From Eucalyptus grandis (taxonomy: Eukaryota > Streptophyta > Magnoliopsida > Myrtales > Myrtaceae), in NCBI RefSeq assembly GCF_016545825.1, contig NC_052612.1, positions 39,911,738 to 39,975,737 of the forward strand: a DNA stretch of 64,000 nt. The letters are read 5' to 3'. The notes below the pieces were generated by a model. The model saw only the letters and a list, made by a program, of their open reading frames with translations. It did not search any database and was not told the origin of the DNA. The stretch's first letter is position 1; each line of letters begins with the position of its first letter. A program made the position numbers and the translations under genes. This document shows positions 37,340 through 47,489 of the stretch, in pieces.

Positions 37340-38489
37340 ACCTTCTTTGGCTCACAACAGTCGCGAGCATAGTGACCCTTCTTGTCACAATTGTAATACC
37401 TCACCATTGACATTTTCTTCACTTGAGGACGTTTTCCTCTCTTGTGTTGGTTAACTCTTGATCTCTTGCACTAATGACTTGATCCTTTGCTTTCCCACAT
37501 ATTGAACGAATCAATACGTTTGTGCTTAGAGCTCAAAGCCCTTTCTGAGCTAGAACCAGCATTGCAAATATCTATTTTCGGCTCACATGCCGTCAAGCGG
37601 TCCTCTACCAGCTCAAGGTGGCGCACATCATCCTCAAGATCTTCCATAACATGGTCAAGAGCTTCTAGTACTTCTTGCTTTTCTAGCACATATTAAATCT
37701 TCATATTCAATATTTCACAATTGTTGCCGTTCACATCAGCAATTACGTTCTTAGTTGCTGAATTCATCAATCTGAACACATTAGACATATATGCACAAAT
37801 AATTAATGCCTATCATTTATGCATCTACTTTACACAGATCCATCATATCAATGAATAATTTCAAGTAAGGTTTCAGAATCAAAAGGTCACTATGTTTCCA
37901 ATCATCCTCCAAAAATCTTAACTTAAAACTATCATTAATATAATTGTCTTATGCAAAATAAATTCTATGAAGTTACAAAAACTTCTATAACTACCTGACT
38001 AACTACCAACAAAGCAATCATCAATAATGTAAAAGCAAAGATAATTGATATCCAATAAAATAATAATGCTTTCAACTAATACAACAATAAATTACACTAA
38101 GTAATATATCCAAAAAGAAATATCAACATAGAAAGAGATATTCAACACTCAAAAAACATCTCAAACTAATCTAAGAAATAAATAGGGAAAGTCCATTCTA
38201 ATCTATTAGTCAAAGTATCTGAGAAAACTGAAGGCACATTTGCCAACCATGGAAAATTTTTTGGAGAGCTCTCATGTCGCCACCAAGGCGCATTCGCTCT
38301 GCGCCATGTGGCGCTTGATTTAAGGGTTGAAGTTTTAGCCAACTCAATCCTATAATGCTCTCTTACAAAAGCTTCCACTAGCCTCCTATAACTCGGGACC
38401 ACGTTGACCTTCCATAGCCGATCTAACATTGCTTGCCATTCAGGTGGAAGAGTATTCATCAAAACCGGCACCTTCTCAAAATCCGGCAT
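37340..38489 (-). pseudogene. Degenerate copia gag with CCHC zinc knuckle
   Basis: The minus strand shows the gag fragment VLMNTLPPEWQAMLDRLWKV (38166-38489) and a charged region (about 37471-37690). A CCHC knuckle YNCDKKGHYARDC lies at about 37360-37400. Frames are broken. It forms the nucleocapsid part of the element at 32701-39987. Confidence 0.8.
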
Positions 38490-38819
38490 GAGATAACCAT
38501 TCCAGATGATTTCCTATATCATCTGATTGACCCTGACCACGTGTGATACTAAATCATCGTCATGCCACCGATAATCAGCTAACTATTTCATCAGCCTTTT
38601 CAGTCTAGCTCTTCCTTCGTCCGTTCTCGGGATTGTAGGTATCCTTGCATAACACATCATAGTTCCTGCAACAAATGCAAAACCAACAAATGGATCACTT
38701 ATAATCCACAATAAACAAAATGAAAATTATATAATTTTCCATGATTCATGCAACAAATGCATAATAAAAAATGGATTACCTTTAACCCACATGACATAAT
38801 TGAAAAAGAAACAATTTTT

Positions 38820-39540
38820 TTTTTCCGGGTCAACGGTCAAAGTCAATGGTCAACGATCGTTGGTCAACGGTCACGGGTCAATGGTCGCCAGTCGTTGGAC
38901 GTCGGACCGGTCGGACCGGTCAAGCTGATCGGGCCGGGTCGGAAGAACCGACCGCATGTGCCGCGCGCGTGCGCGGGCTGACGTCACGCAGACGTTAGCC
39001 GGCATGTGTTGTGCGCGTGCCAAGCGTTTGTGGGTCGGGTCGGGTCGGGTCGTCGGTCGAGTCGCCGGTTGGTGACCGCTCGGCCAACCGTCGTCGGCGC
39101 TGACGTCAGCGATGACGTCATCCCAACGGTTACTGATCGTTGGATGACGTCATGCTGATGTTAGCACGTGTCGGTCCGCCGACCGGCGCGTGTCGGTTCG
39201 CCGCCGGCGTCGCGCACGTGCCGGTTCGCCGACCAGCGCGTGGGACACATGCGCTGGCCGATGCCAGCGCTTCGGGAGCGTCGCGCCCACGCGCAATGGC
39301 TTCGGCACGCGCGTGTGGCGCGTGTGGCGTCGCCGCGGCGCACAACATGTCGCCGGACTCGCCTCGACGACCTCTTTCACCTAGTTCCTTCAGAAATTGA
39401 TTTTGACTTACGGAAACTCAGAAAAAAGGACGAACAGGGCTCGGGTGTCGGGATTTCTTGCCCCGATCCGTACGGCCGAAAATTTTCGTGAAAAAACAAT
39501 AAAAAAACATCAAACAGGTCGGGAAAACGTGAACTAGGGC
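38820..39540 (-). other. GC-rich leader between PBS and gag of the minus-strand copia element
   Basis: Unusually GC-rich for this element (GGTCAACGG and GGTCGGACCGGTC repeats, then GCGCGTG-rich DNA). It is the transcribed leader by position. Short overlapping open frames on both strands reflect composition only. Confidence 0.6.
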
Positions 39541-39551
39541 TCTGATACCAA

Positions 39552-39987
39552 TGTTGGGAAGAACGGATCCCCGAAAAATCGGATTCGACACTAAATCGAA
39601 CCCTTAAAGCAATGCGGAAGACGAAGCCTGGAAAAAACACGTATCACCGATCGTAAAGCACACCACGGATTCGAGCATACCTTGTTAGCCATAGATTAGA
39701 CACCGACGCCGATAAGAGGAAGAGAGTTTGGCCCTGTTCGATCCGATGACACCAATTCGCCTTGAAAGGGGAGAAGACAGTGGCCTTGTACTTACTGTTC
39801 TTTTTGGAGGGAGAGAGAGCATTGGAGAGGACGTACGTACGTTATGCGCCAAAAGGTGCGTCCTCTCTCTCTCTCATCCCTTTTATACGTTCCCTTATCA
39901 ACGGGCCCTTATCCTGTGGGCCGGGCTTTTAGGCCCAACATGGGCGGATGGACCAACTTAGGCCCATCACTATAAATAAAACCATCA
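39552..39987 (-). repeat. 5' LTR of the minus-strand copia element
   Basis: 436 bp partner of 32701-33135. Nearly all differences between the two are transitions. A TATAAATA word near 39971 is at the upstream end in element orientation. Confidence 0.9.
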
Positions 39988-39994
39988 AGATGCA

Positions 39995-40735
39995 CAAAAT
40001 AGTAAATAAGCATTATACAAAGACAGTGCAGCCTCTTTCAAGGATGCATTCAAAAAACCGTTAGCACTAACAGATATGGAGCTCAATGACGTCAATGTGC
40101 TCAATGCCTCGTTATCTTCTAATGCAGCATAGGCGACCCTTTGAGCAATGACAGATTGGCGATCTCAGAGGAGAAAACAGAAGAGGTAACTATTTGGAGG
40201 TAAACTAGTCCCTAAAAGGGTAACCATTTTTATCCATTCTTTTCCCTAGTACCACAGTTATGCACTTTTGATGGCTGGTTGATCTCAATTATGCCTGATT
40301 CTACACATTGCTAAGACTTCAATGCGATACGGGGCGAGCTGTTATACTTGAATATAGCAGTGCTTGCAAAAAGAAAGGGCTCTCTACTTAATGCCAATGA
40401 AATGTTGGCGATTTGCTTTAGAGTTTCCATACCGAACCATCTAACGATTGAATCTTGATTCAAGATAACAGCTTCTCCGGTAAAAGGATGTCTATATTTT
40501 ACCCTGCTGAGAAAATCTCCTATGAAATAGTGAGATGAATCTTATCAAATGAGTGTTGACCGTCTGGTCCATCAAACATGCTGGCCATAGCATACTCTCT
40601 GGTCGGCCGTCGGGTATACATTCACCTGTAAAACTATAACTTTGCCCTCGAATGTTGGGATGGAAAAGAAAAGAACCAATACTTTGGATCGATAGCTCCT
40701 TAGCAATAGGAAATGCAATAGTATCCAGAGTTATA
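39995..40735 (-). pseudogene. Unidentified minus-strand coding remnants (5' piece), running into an assembly gap
   Basis: The minus strand shows AQRVAYAALEDNEALSTLTS and SISVSANGFLNASLKEAALS (about 40165-40025). Further up it shows REYAMASMFDGPDGQHSFDK, then HPFTGEAVILNQDSIVRWYG (about 40600-40430), broken by frame changes. These resemble genuine protein but I cannot name the family. The copia element inserted between this piece and the one at 32280-32600. Confidence 0.35.
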
Positions 40736-40835
40736 NNNNNNNNNNNNNNNNNNNNNNNNNNNNNNNNNNNNNNNNNNNNNNNNNNNNNNNNNNNNNNNNN
40801 NNNNNNNNNNNNNNNNNNNNNNNNNNNNNNNNNNN
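40736..40835. other. Assembly gap (100 N)
   Basis: Exactly 100 N, the conventional size for a scaffold gap of unknown length. It directly abuts a 251-bp tandem repeat, so missing repeat copies are the likely cause. Confidence 0.97.
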
Positions 40836-41341
40836 CGTGCTAGAACAAAAATAGCCGCTATAAAAAACAAGGAAAAGGAAAATGAGGTGACAGAAAGCCT
40901 AGTTAAAGAACCTGCACATCCAGTTCGAAAGAGTGCTCGGATTATGAATCAATTCAAAGCTCCAAGAGGAAAATGAGATCAGGGTGTTGTCAATATTGAC
41001 TGATGGGAGGGTGTTGGACATGGTCTCTTTTTATGTGATGCTGGACATGGTCTCTTTTCATGTTTTCTTTTTTTAGGAGTGTGCTGGATGCTAGAACAAA
41101 AATAGCCGCTATAAAAAACAAGGAAAAGGAAAATGAGGTGACAGAAAGCCTAGTTAAAGAACCTGCACATCCAGTTCGAAAGAGTGCTCGGATTATGAAT
41201 CAATTCAAAGCTCCAAGAGGAAAATGAGATCAGGGTGTTGTCAATATTGATTGATGGGAGGGTGTTGGACATGGTCTCTTTTTATGTGATGCTGGACATG
41301 GTCTCTTTTCATGTTTTCTTTTTTTAGGAGTGTGCTGGATA
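40836..41341 (+). repeat. 251-bp tandem repeat, two copies beside the gap
   Basis: The unit starting GCTAGAACAAAAATAGCCGC recurs after 251 bases (about 40839 and 41090) with a single visible substitution (GACTGATGGG/GATTGATGGG). Each copy encodes the same short basic tail, including ENEVTESLVKEPAHPVRKSA and ending PRGK-stop, as if the 3' end of a reading frame had been multiplied. A direct sub-repeat (GGACATGGTCTCTTTT) occurs twice inside each unit. Confidence 0.9.
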
Positions 41342-41989
41342 TTATATCATCAATGGTAGTTGCTGCCTGCATATTGCCATTGTTTTTTATTTATTTATAG
41401 GAAAGTGCTGAACTTTCGATGATTGGGGAGTGAAGTTAGACATGCTTTTCTTTTCTTTTGTAAACAATCAAGCAATGTTAATGGCAAGTACTGGAATGAC
41501 TATTCATTTTCTCTTGTATTGGTTTCGGCTAGAATGCTAGCAAGTTAGTTATACTGTATATTTTATTTTTGTTGTTACTGCAATGTTGCTGTTGCTGCAA
41601 TATTGCTGTTGTTGGTTGAAGTTGTGGATTATAATGAATTTGTGGGGTTTTGATTATATGTGCTGCTACAAGAACACTTTGGGTGCTGGTACATCTTGTT
41701 GCATCAACATCTGTATGGACTGGTGCAAGAAGATGCACTAGCAACTCAACTAGTGCAAGAAAAAAGTGCAAGAACTCAATGCATTTGGAATGTGACGTTT
41801 GGCACTAACATGTTATTTTTTAAAGAACTTGTGCAACATAAGTGATCACTTTGTAATTGCGACTGGCACTTAAATGATCACATTTATAAAAATTTGGCAC
41901 TTAAGTGATCACTATTTACAACTTATGACACTGAAATGGTTAATCATGAATTTGCCACAATCCTTTAATTTCGGCCATGGTTTAACAGT

Positions 41990-42205
41990 TGCAGCAAACC
42001 AGCAAACCAGCAAACTAGCAAACCAGCAAACCAGCAATTTTTATGCAGCAAACCATTACCAAATAAAAAAATGCAGTAAACCATTACCAAAAGCTTTCAA
42101 TGCAGCAAACCATTACCAAATAAAAAATGTAGGAAATCATTACCATTTGCTTTCAATGTAGCAAACTATTACCAAATAAAAAATGCAGCAAACCATTATA
42201 TTTGA
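41990..42205. repeat. Short tandem repeats of CAAACCAGCAAACC and CAAACCATTACCAAATAAAAAATG
   Basis: Six or so CAAACCAG units (41993-42035) pass into about five copies of a GCAGCAAACCATTACCAAATAAAAA-like unit interleaved with GCTTTCAATG. It lies downstream of the GRF zinc-finger remnant. Confidence 0.8.
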
Positions 42206-42449
42206 AGTAAAAACTAATCAAAACAAATATTGATAATACACAACTAAACAACAAAACTTTTAAGTGCTTACAACTAATGCATTCCAAGTCCAACCTTGCA
42301 TTTCTACCTATAGATTACAACAACAAAACATTCTGCTCCATACAAAAATTACAGCAAACCAAAAAACACATTTTACTTATAAATAATCCAATACAAGTGC
42401 ATATTCCACGTCTTCGACTATGGTAGACATACAAACTTCTTCTCATTAC

Positions 42450-42880
42450 TCACTTTACATTTGAATAAACTACCCAAGAGAATAAGAATACAATCAACGC
42501 TCGATAAAAATTTCTTTCAATTTTCAGCCTTGAAACCTCCCTCTTCAAATGGTCCACCAGAGATGTTAAACTCTTCATTTGAGCTTGCATTGAGTTGACA
42601 TCCCCCAACTCGTCCATTAACATAGATGGAGGTTGATTTCGGCCTTCAAGTAACTCCAATATTACCTCTATCGTTTGATCAGAGAATTTCGTATCAACCC
42701 ATTTGAAATAATGGCACTTTGAGCTTTCTCTATATCTGCCGCACCCATGAAATCTTCTCTCAGGATTCAACCGAGTCCAAAATGTTCTTCTCGACTCGAT
42801 AACCCACAATAACAGTAACACTCACCATCTAATTCGCTTTTCTTATAGGAATGTGAGCCGCTGTTAAAGCTTTTGTCCTC
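42450..42880 (-). pseudogene. GRF-type zinc-finger protein with coiled coil and C-terminal membrane segment, frameshifted
   Basis: The minus strand encodes CYCYCG (about 42825-42800), then after a one-base frame change LNPERRFHGCGRYRESSKCHYFKWVDTKF. The order C-x-C, C, C with the NPxRRF and FxWxD words is the GRF zinc finger. It is followed by a heptad-like helix (MQAQMKSLTSLVDHLKREVSRLK) and a hydrophobic tail (ALIVFLFSWVV). This layout resembles plant At4g04775-like proteins, many copies of which ride on transposons. An upstream ATG (MEDKSFNSG, about 42884) would start it if the frame were intact. The break near 42790 argues for a pseudogene. Confidence 0.65.
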
Positions 42881-43672
42881 CATATGCAAAAGTGAGCTGA
42901 TGACTTTGGCAGAAAATCGAAGTATGCACTTGAAATGGTCGAATTGGGGATTTAAGGTTTTCAACTTTTGGTTCTAGTCGAAATTGGGGATTTAGGGTTT
43001 TTTATTTGGAGGAAAACGGTAAACGGTATCGTTTTGTTCTTTGTATGCTGATTGTATTCTCCGGCGATCCATGTTGGTGTCAAAAATTAATAAAAAACTG
43101 CCACGTCGGATTTCCGGCCAACCAAATTGGCGATGGCACTAAAGTGATCGTTTTTCAAAATTTTTGGCACTTAAGTGATCCGACGGAAACTTTTGGCACC
43201 AAAGTGAGCGCCATACACAACTTATGGTATCATTAGTGTACTTCAGGTCAACTTTACAAAAACGGCACCAAAAAAAACTTACACTCTAAATGCTACAAGT
43301 ATAAAGAGTGAAAGGGAGCCGAAGAAGAGCCACAAGGCAACAACAAGAAGACAACCAAGCTAACAACAGTCCAAAGGATACACCGCAAAAGGCACAACTA
43401 CTAAAACAGCTTAGCAAACCTTTTTTGCTCAGAAATTGTTCTCGGGAATAAAATTAAAAAAACCATTTTCAATTAAAAATTATTTTTGAAAACAGAATCG
43501 TTATCAAACGTGCCCTAAGCCTAATGATATTACCCTTACCCACTAAGTCCTCATGAAAGCAAGGTTCTATACCTCTCTTTGAGATTAATATGTCATACAT
43601 TGCCTTTGATTGTTTCAATTTTGGATATAGAGTAGTGAAAAAATGATGCAATGCATTAAATGAGAAAAAATA

Positions 43673-44227
43673 TAAAAAAAGTCATAAACCTTTTATAACC
43701 GTACTAATTCAATATTAATTTTTTTAATTGTGTCTAAACCTTTTAAATTTGTACCAATTCAGTTCATCTAGCTAATTATGATCTACCAATGTTGACATAG
43801 ATGTTGGCCGTCATATGGCATTAACGAGAATAAATTTAATAATATTTTAGTGTTTTTTTAATTTTTTTTTTTTTTCTTTCTCTCTTTCTTTTTTCCCCTT
43901 CACTTCCTTCTTCCTTTGCAAGCTAGAGGCAAGGCCAGCAATGTTCCTCGCTAGCTTCGGGCAAGCATGGTCATGGTTAAGCGAGACACGACCTCACTAA
44001 AAATATTAAAATAAGAAAAAAATTTGAAAAATATTATTAAATATTGTCCATGTTAATGCCATTTGTGCCGCGTAGGATAGCCAATGTTGACACCATTGCT
44101 AACCATATGAAATTGACTTGATGAATTGAATTGACATAAATACAAAATGTTTATAACTCTATTTGCAAAAAAAGAAGAAGGTGTAGAACCGAATTGACAT
44201 AATTGTAATAGGTTTAAGACTTTTTTA
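43673..44227. mobile_element. Small Mutator-like element with about 150-bp inverted repeats
   Basis: The left arm TAAAAAAAGTCATAAACC...CTAATTC and the reverse complement of the right arm TAAAAAAGTCTTAAACC...TCAATTC align over about 150 bases. Both contain CAATTCA.TTCATC, ..AATGTTGACA.. and TGGCATTAAC. A small GC-richer core (43915-43990) has GCTAGCTTCGGGC words. No coding sequence. Confidence 0.6.
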
Positions 44228-44368
44228 GAAAATGGTGAACAAGATACTATATATGTGTCGGTAATGAATGTAAAAGGAAAATTACTAAGCAAATAAAAAG
44301 GGAATTATCTAAGTTGTGGAACAGGCCATCTCGGGTGCAGTCGGGAAGATCATCACAAACCAACACGA

Positions 44369-44854
44369 TCGGAATAGGAATTAGGGACAAGGTGACAGAA
44401 CATGAGAAGGAGCGCATTTCTGCATTGAGGATGGCCAATCGCGGTCAATACCATAATATCTCGGTTGTATGGAAACTATATGAAGTACGTGCCTAACTAT
44501 TTTCAGTAAGGACAACCGAAAAAGATGTTCATCCTATTTCAGGATCCTTAATTCACGGAGAAAAATTACCGCCGCAGGGCAATCACTGATTAGCCCTCTC
44601 TTGTTAGATGGGGTCCACTCCGACTGCTGCTGGCAGAATATTCGCTATCATAGATGATGTTGAAGAACTTGACGAGTTGGATGAAGGGCTGTTTTGGAAA
44701 CCACCCTCAGTTGGAGGCACTCGCGGAGGAAGAATTCGAGAATGATCCTGTGGTGAAGCTATTGATTAGCGCGACCAAGGAAGGCCGGAAGGTTGCCAGG
44801 AACGGTGGGCAGACATTTTACGCAGCATACAGACGCATGGCCCCATCTCTATGA
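44369..44854 (+). pseudogene. Decayed 3' fragment of the TRM8-like gene (copy 2)
   Basis: Begins in GIRDKVTEHEKERISALRMAN and ends in GGQTFYAAYRRMAPSL-stop at 44854, the same terminus as the gene at 22988-23745. Several indels and stops break the middle (for example VVWKLYEVRA-stop). It keeps the base missing from the better copy (AAGGAGCGC). The 5' half, including the SAM site, is absent. Downstream flank CAGAAATCGACTAATGGCTC matches copy 1, so this was part of a segmental duplication, not a retrocopy. Confidence 0.9.
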
Positions 44855-45470
44855 CAGAAATCGACTAATGGCTCTATGCCTGTGTACTAGCAGAAATTTC
44901 AAGCAGTGAGTTACTTACGTAGTTTTTCATAACTGTCCTTTGGAGCTCACAGTATCGAATTCGTTAGGGTTGCTGTCACATGAAACACCTCGTGAGTTAG
45001 GAGTATCAGAAATTTCGGAAGGGGTTCATGAGTTAGGGTATTCAAGTTTCAGTTCATGGTCCTTATTTTTGCCCTCCCTGCGCAAATCATGCGAAAGCCA
45101 GATGGTTAGTCTTAGATCATACATCTGAAAGCTGATTATAGTCGCGGTAATCTCCCAAGTTACTTGAGCGATTTTTCATGTCATGGAAGGTTTTGAGGCG
45201 GATTGTGATGTTTGAAGGCCAATCATAATGTCCAAGATGGAGGCAGTAAAGAAGGAACCATCATTATCAATCTATTCACAAAGTTCATCCTTCTTTAATG
45301 GGTTCATGCCTTGAACCGGAGAACTTTCCATTATTGTTTATTAGAGAAGCACAAACGCATCCCAACTTTTATTCCATCATACTTACTTACTTAGCACTCA
45401 GACGCACGGTGACATGCTATCTTCTATTAGAAACCCAGACTTAAGGAAACGAATGGCCAAAGGCGTCCAA

Positions 45471-46045
45471 TCAGGCAGAGGCCAGTGCAGCAACTCGTTG
45501 GGCGTCGAACGTCTTCTCATACTCCTCAAGGGACTTGAAGAGCTCCGAGAAGTTGCCCTTCCCAAACCCTCCGCACGCGCCCTTCTGGTACAATTTTCCG
45601 TGATCGTCTGTGAGCATGCACCCCACTCTCTGTATGATCTCTATGAATATGGTTGGCCTGCACGTTACGGCAGCAAGAGAAAACCGATGAACCACATCAA
45701 GGGAGGACCAACAGATACTTTGGCCTTAGAAAAGATCCATGTCATGTGCCATTACTCAAGTTCATCCTCACTTAAAACAGTAAATAAATGGCGATTTTGG
45801 GCGCCCGATGTAGGGTAGCAAATTCGACCGAAAATCCAAGAAAAAAGTTATGACTTCGAGTAACTTCTTGGGTAACTAATATAACTGAGGGACTATTCTA
45901 TGAAGTGCATGCATTTCACGGTCCTATCTAAAGTGTCATAAAAAAGTTTCGATAGACGATCGTAGCCAAAAGAGAGAGACTGCAGGAAATGGATCGCATA
46001 CCTATCACCCACAGGCTTAGTGAATATCTGGAGCAGTGTCCCATC
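45471..46045 (-). pseudogene. HPPD copy 2, exon 2, intron and the end of exon 1
   Basis: Minus-strand exon 2 (about 45657-45471) reads PTIFIEIIQRVGCMLTDDHG to SLEEYEKTFDAQR, with stop at 45471. The intron follows to about 45998. A 48-base remnant of exon 1 (LLQIFTKPVGDR) then ends abruptly at 46045, where a copia element is inserted. The rest of exon 1 continues at 50876. Confidence 0.92.
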
Positions 46046-46310
46046 TGTTGAATGAGTCAATGTTTCTGGTTTGTTTTTATGTGTTAATAGTCTATTATGT
46101 GGATTGGTTGCTGTACGTGTGAAGTTAGTGGGCTGTGGTGGTTACTTGTTTTTGTAAAGCCTATATAAAGGCTAAGGCGTCAGTTTTTTTTATATGTGTG
46201 GGTGTAAAAACAGACGGTTCCTCTGTTCTTGTGCATCTCCTTTGTTCTCCTCTGTTTTAGCGCTGCTCTTGTGCATATCTGCACATCTGCATCTCCTCTG
46301 GTTTTTAACA
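46046..46310 (+). repeat. 5' LTR of the plus-strand copia element
   Basis: 265 bp. TATATAAA (about 46162) is a TATA-like box. Five substitutions from the 3' LTR. Confidence 0.92.
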
Positions 46311-46505
46311 TTGGTATCGGAGCGGAGGTTAGGAAGAAAAGTGTGTGTTTGAGTGCTATAAAAAGGTGAGAACCAAAAGAGAGTTTTTTTTATTGCAGCA
46401 AGTACTTTCGTTTGCAGTAGTCAAGGGAGAGTATTGCAGCAGGTTATTTTCGTTTGTAGCAGCAGCAAGTTGCTTTTGTGGTGGTTCTATTTTGCAGCAG
46501 CAGTA

Positions 46506-47400
46506 ATGGCCTCAGAAACATTTGTACAACCTGCTATTCCACACTTTGATGGTCATTATGATCATTGGAGCATACTAATGGAGAATTTTCTCAAGTCCAA
46601 GGAGTATTGGGATGTTGTTTCTTCGGGAGTTACCGAACCTGATGAAGGAGTTATGTTAACGGCAGCGCAAAGAATGGCTTTGGATGCGTTAAAATTGAAG
46701 GATCTCAAGGCCAAAAATGATCTTTTCCAAGCAATTGACAGATCCATTTTGGAGACAATTCTTTGCAAGGATACCTCCAAGGAAATATGAGATTCCATGA
46801 AGAAAAAGTATCAAGACTCAGCAAGAGCAAAGAGGCAGCAGCTTCAAACGCTTCGTTCGGAGTTTGAAATGCTACGAATGAAGTTGGGAGAGACAATCAC
46901 ATATTTCTTCTCTCGGACAATGGCAATAGTTAACAAGATGCGGATTCATGGCGACAAGACGGAGGATGTCATCATCGTTGAAAAGATTCTTCGATCGTTG
47001 ACACCAAAGTTCAACTTTATTGTTTGTTCCATAGAAGAAGCCAAGGACATTGAAGAACTTTCCATTGATGAGTTGCAAGGATCCTTGTTAGTTCATGAAC
47101 AAAAACTCCTACAACAAGAGATGGAAGAGCAAGCTTTGAAGGTCTCAACTGGAGATCATTCTTCATCAGCAACAAGGGTGAACAAAGGAAGAGGCAGAGG
47201 AAGGGAGAACAACGATCGCAATGGCTTCAGCTTTGATCAAAAGTCTGAAAGCTATTCCTATCGTGATTTCCAAGGGAGATGAAGAGGTCGTGGAGGATGA
47301 CATTCAACTGGTTTTAGGCCAAGGTCAGCAGACAAATCCAAAGTGGAGTGTTTTAGATGCCACATGTATGGGCATTACAAATCTGAATGTTGAACTAATT
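46506..47400 (+). pseudogene. copia gag with internal stop
   Basis: Starts MASETFVQPAIPHFDGHYDH, a typical copia gag opening, with the helical UBN2-like region ending near LQQEMEEQALK. A TGA at 46788-46790 interrupts it. A zinc-knuckle remnant follows out of frame near 47340-47395. Confidence 0.85.
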
Positions 47401-47489
47401 TGAATAAACAAAGAGTTGAAAGAACTAACTTTGCTGAAAAAGAAGAAGAAATATCTCTTTTGATGGTGTGCCATGAGAAGGAAGAAACT

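Larger units (their letters stand above)
32701..39987 (-). mobile_element. Full-length Ty1/copia retrotransposon, minus orientation
   Basis: Two LTRs (32701-33135 and 39552-39987) begin TGTTGGGAA and end ACCATCA on the plus strand. They are flanked by a perfect 5-bp target duplication AGATG (32696-32700 and 39988-39992). The primer-binding site TGGTATCAGAGC (tRNA-iMet type) sits at about 39538-39549, two bases inside the right LTR. A purine tract GTGGGAGA lies next to the left LTR. The order on the minus strand is gag, protease, integrase, reverse transcriptase, RNase H, the copia order. All frames carry stops or shifts, so it is not autonomous. The LTRs differ at roughly 18 sites plus one indel over 435 bases. 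Confidence 0.92.
41860..43260. mobile_element. Possible transposon around the GRF zinc-finger remnant
   Basis: Both sides carry repeats of TGGCACTTAAGTGATC (about 41890-41910; 43165-43185) with neighbouring variants (GGCACTTAAATGATCAC, GGCACTAAAGTGATCG) and shared words ACAACTTATGACAC/ACAACTTATGGTATC. CACTTAAGTG is a palindrome, so orientation is ambiguous. The pattern suggests the two termini of one element, but no target duplication was identified. Confidence 0.4.
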
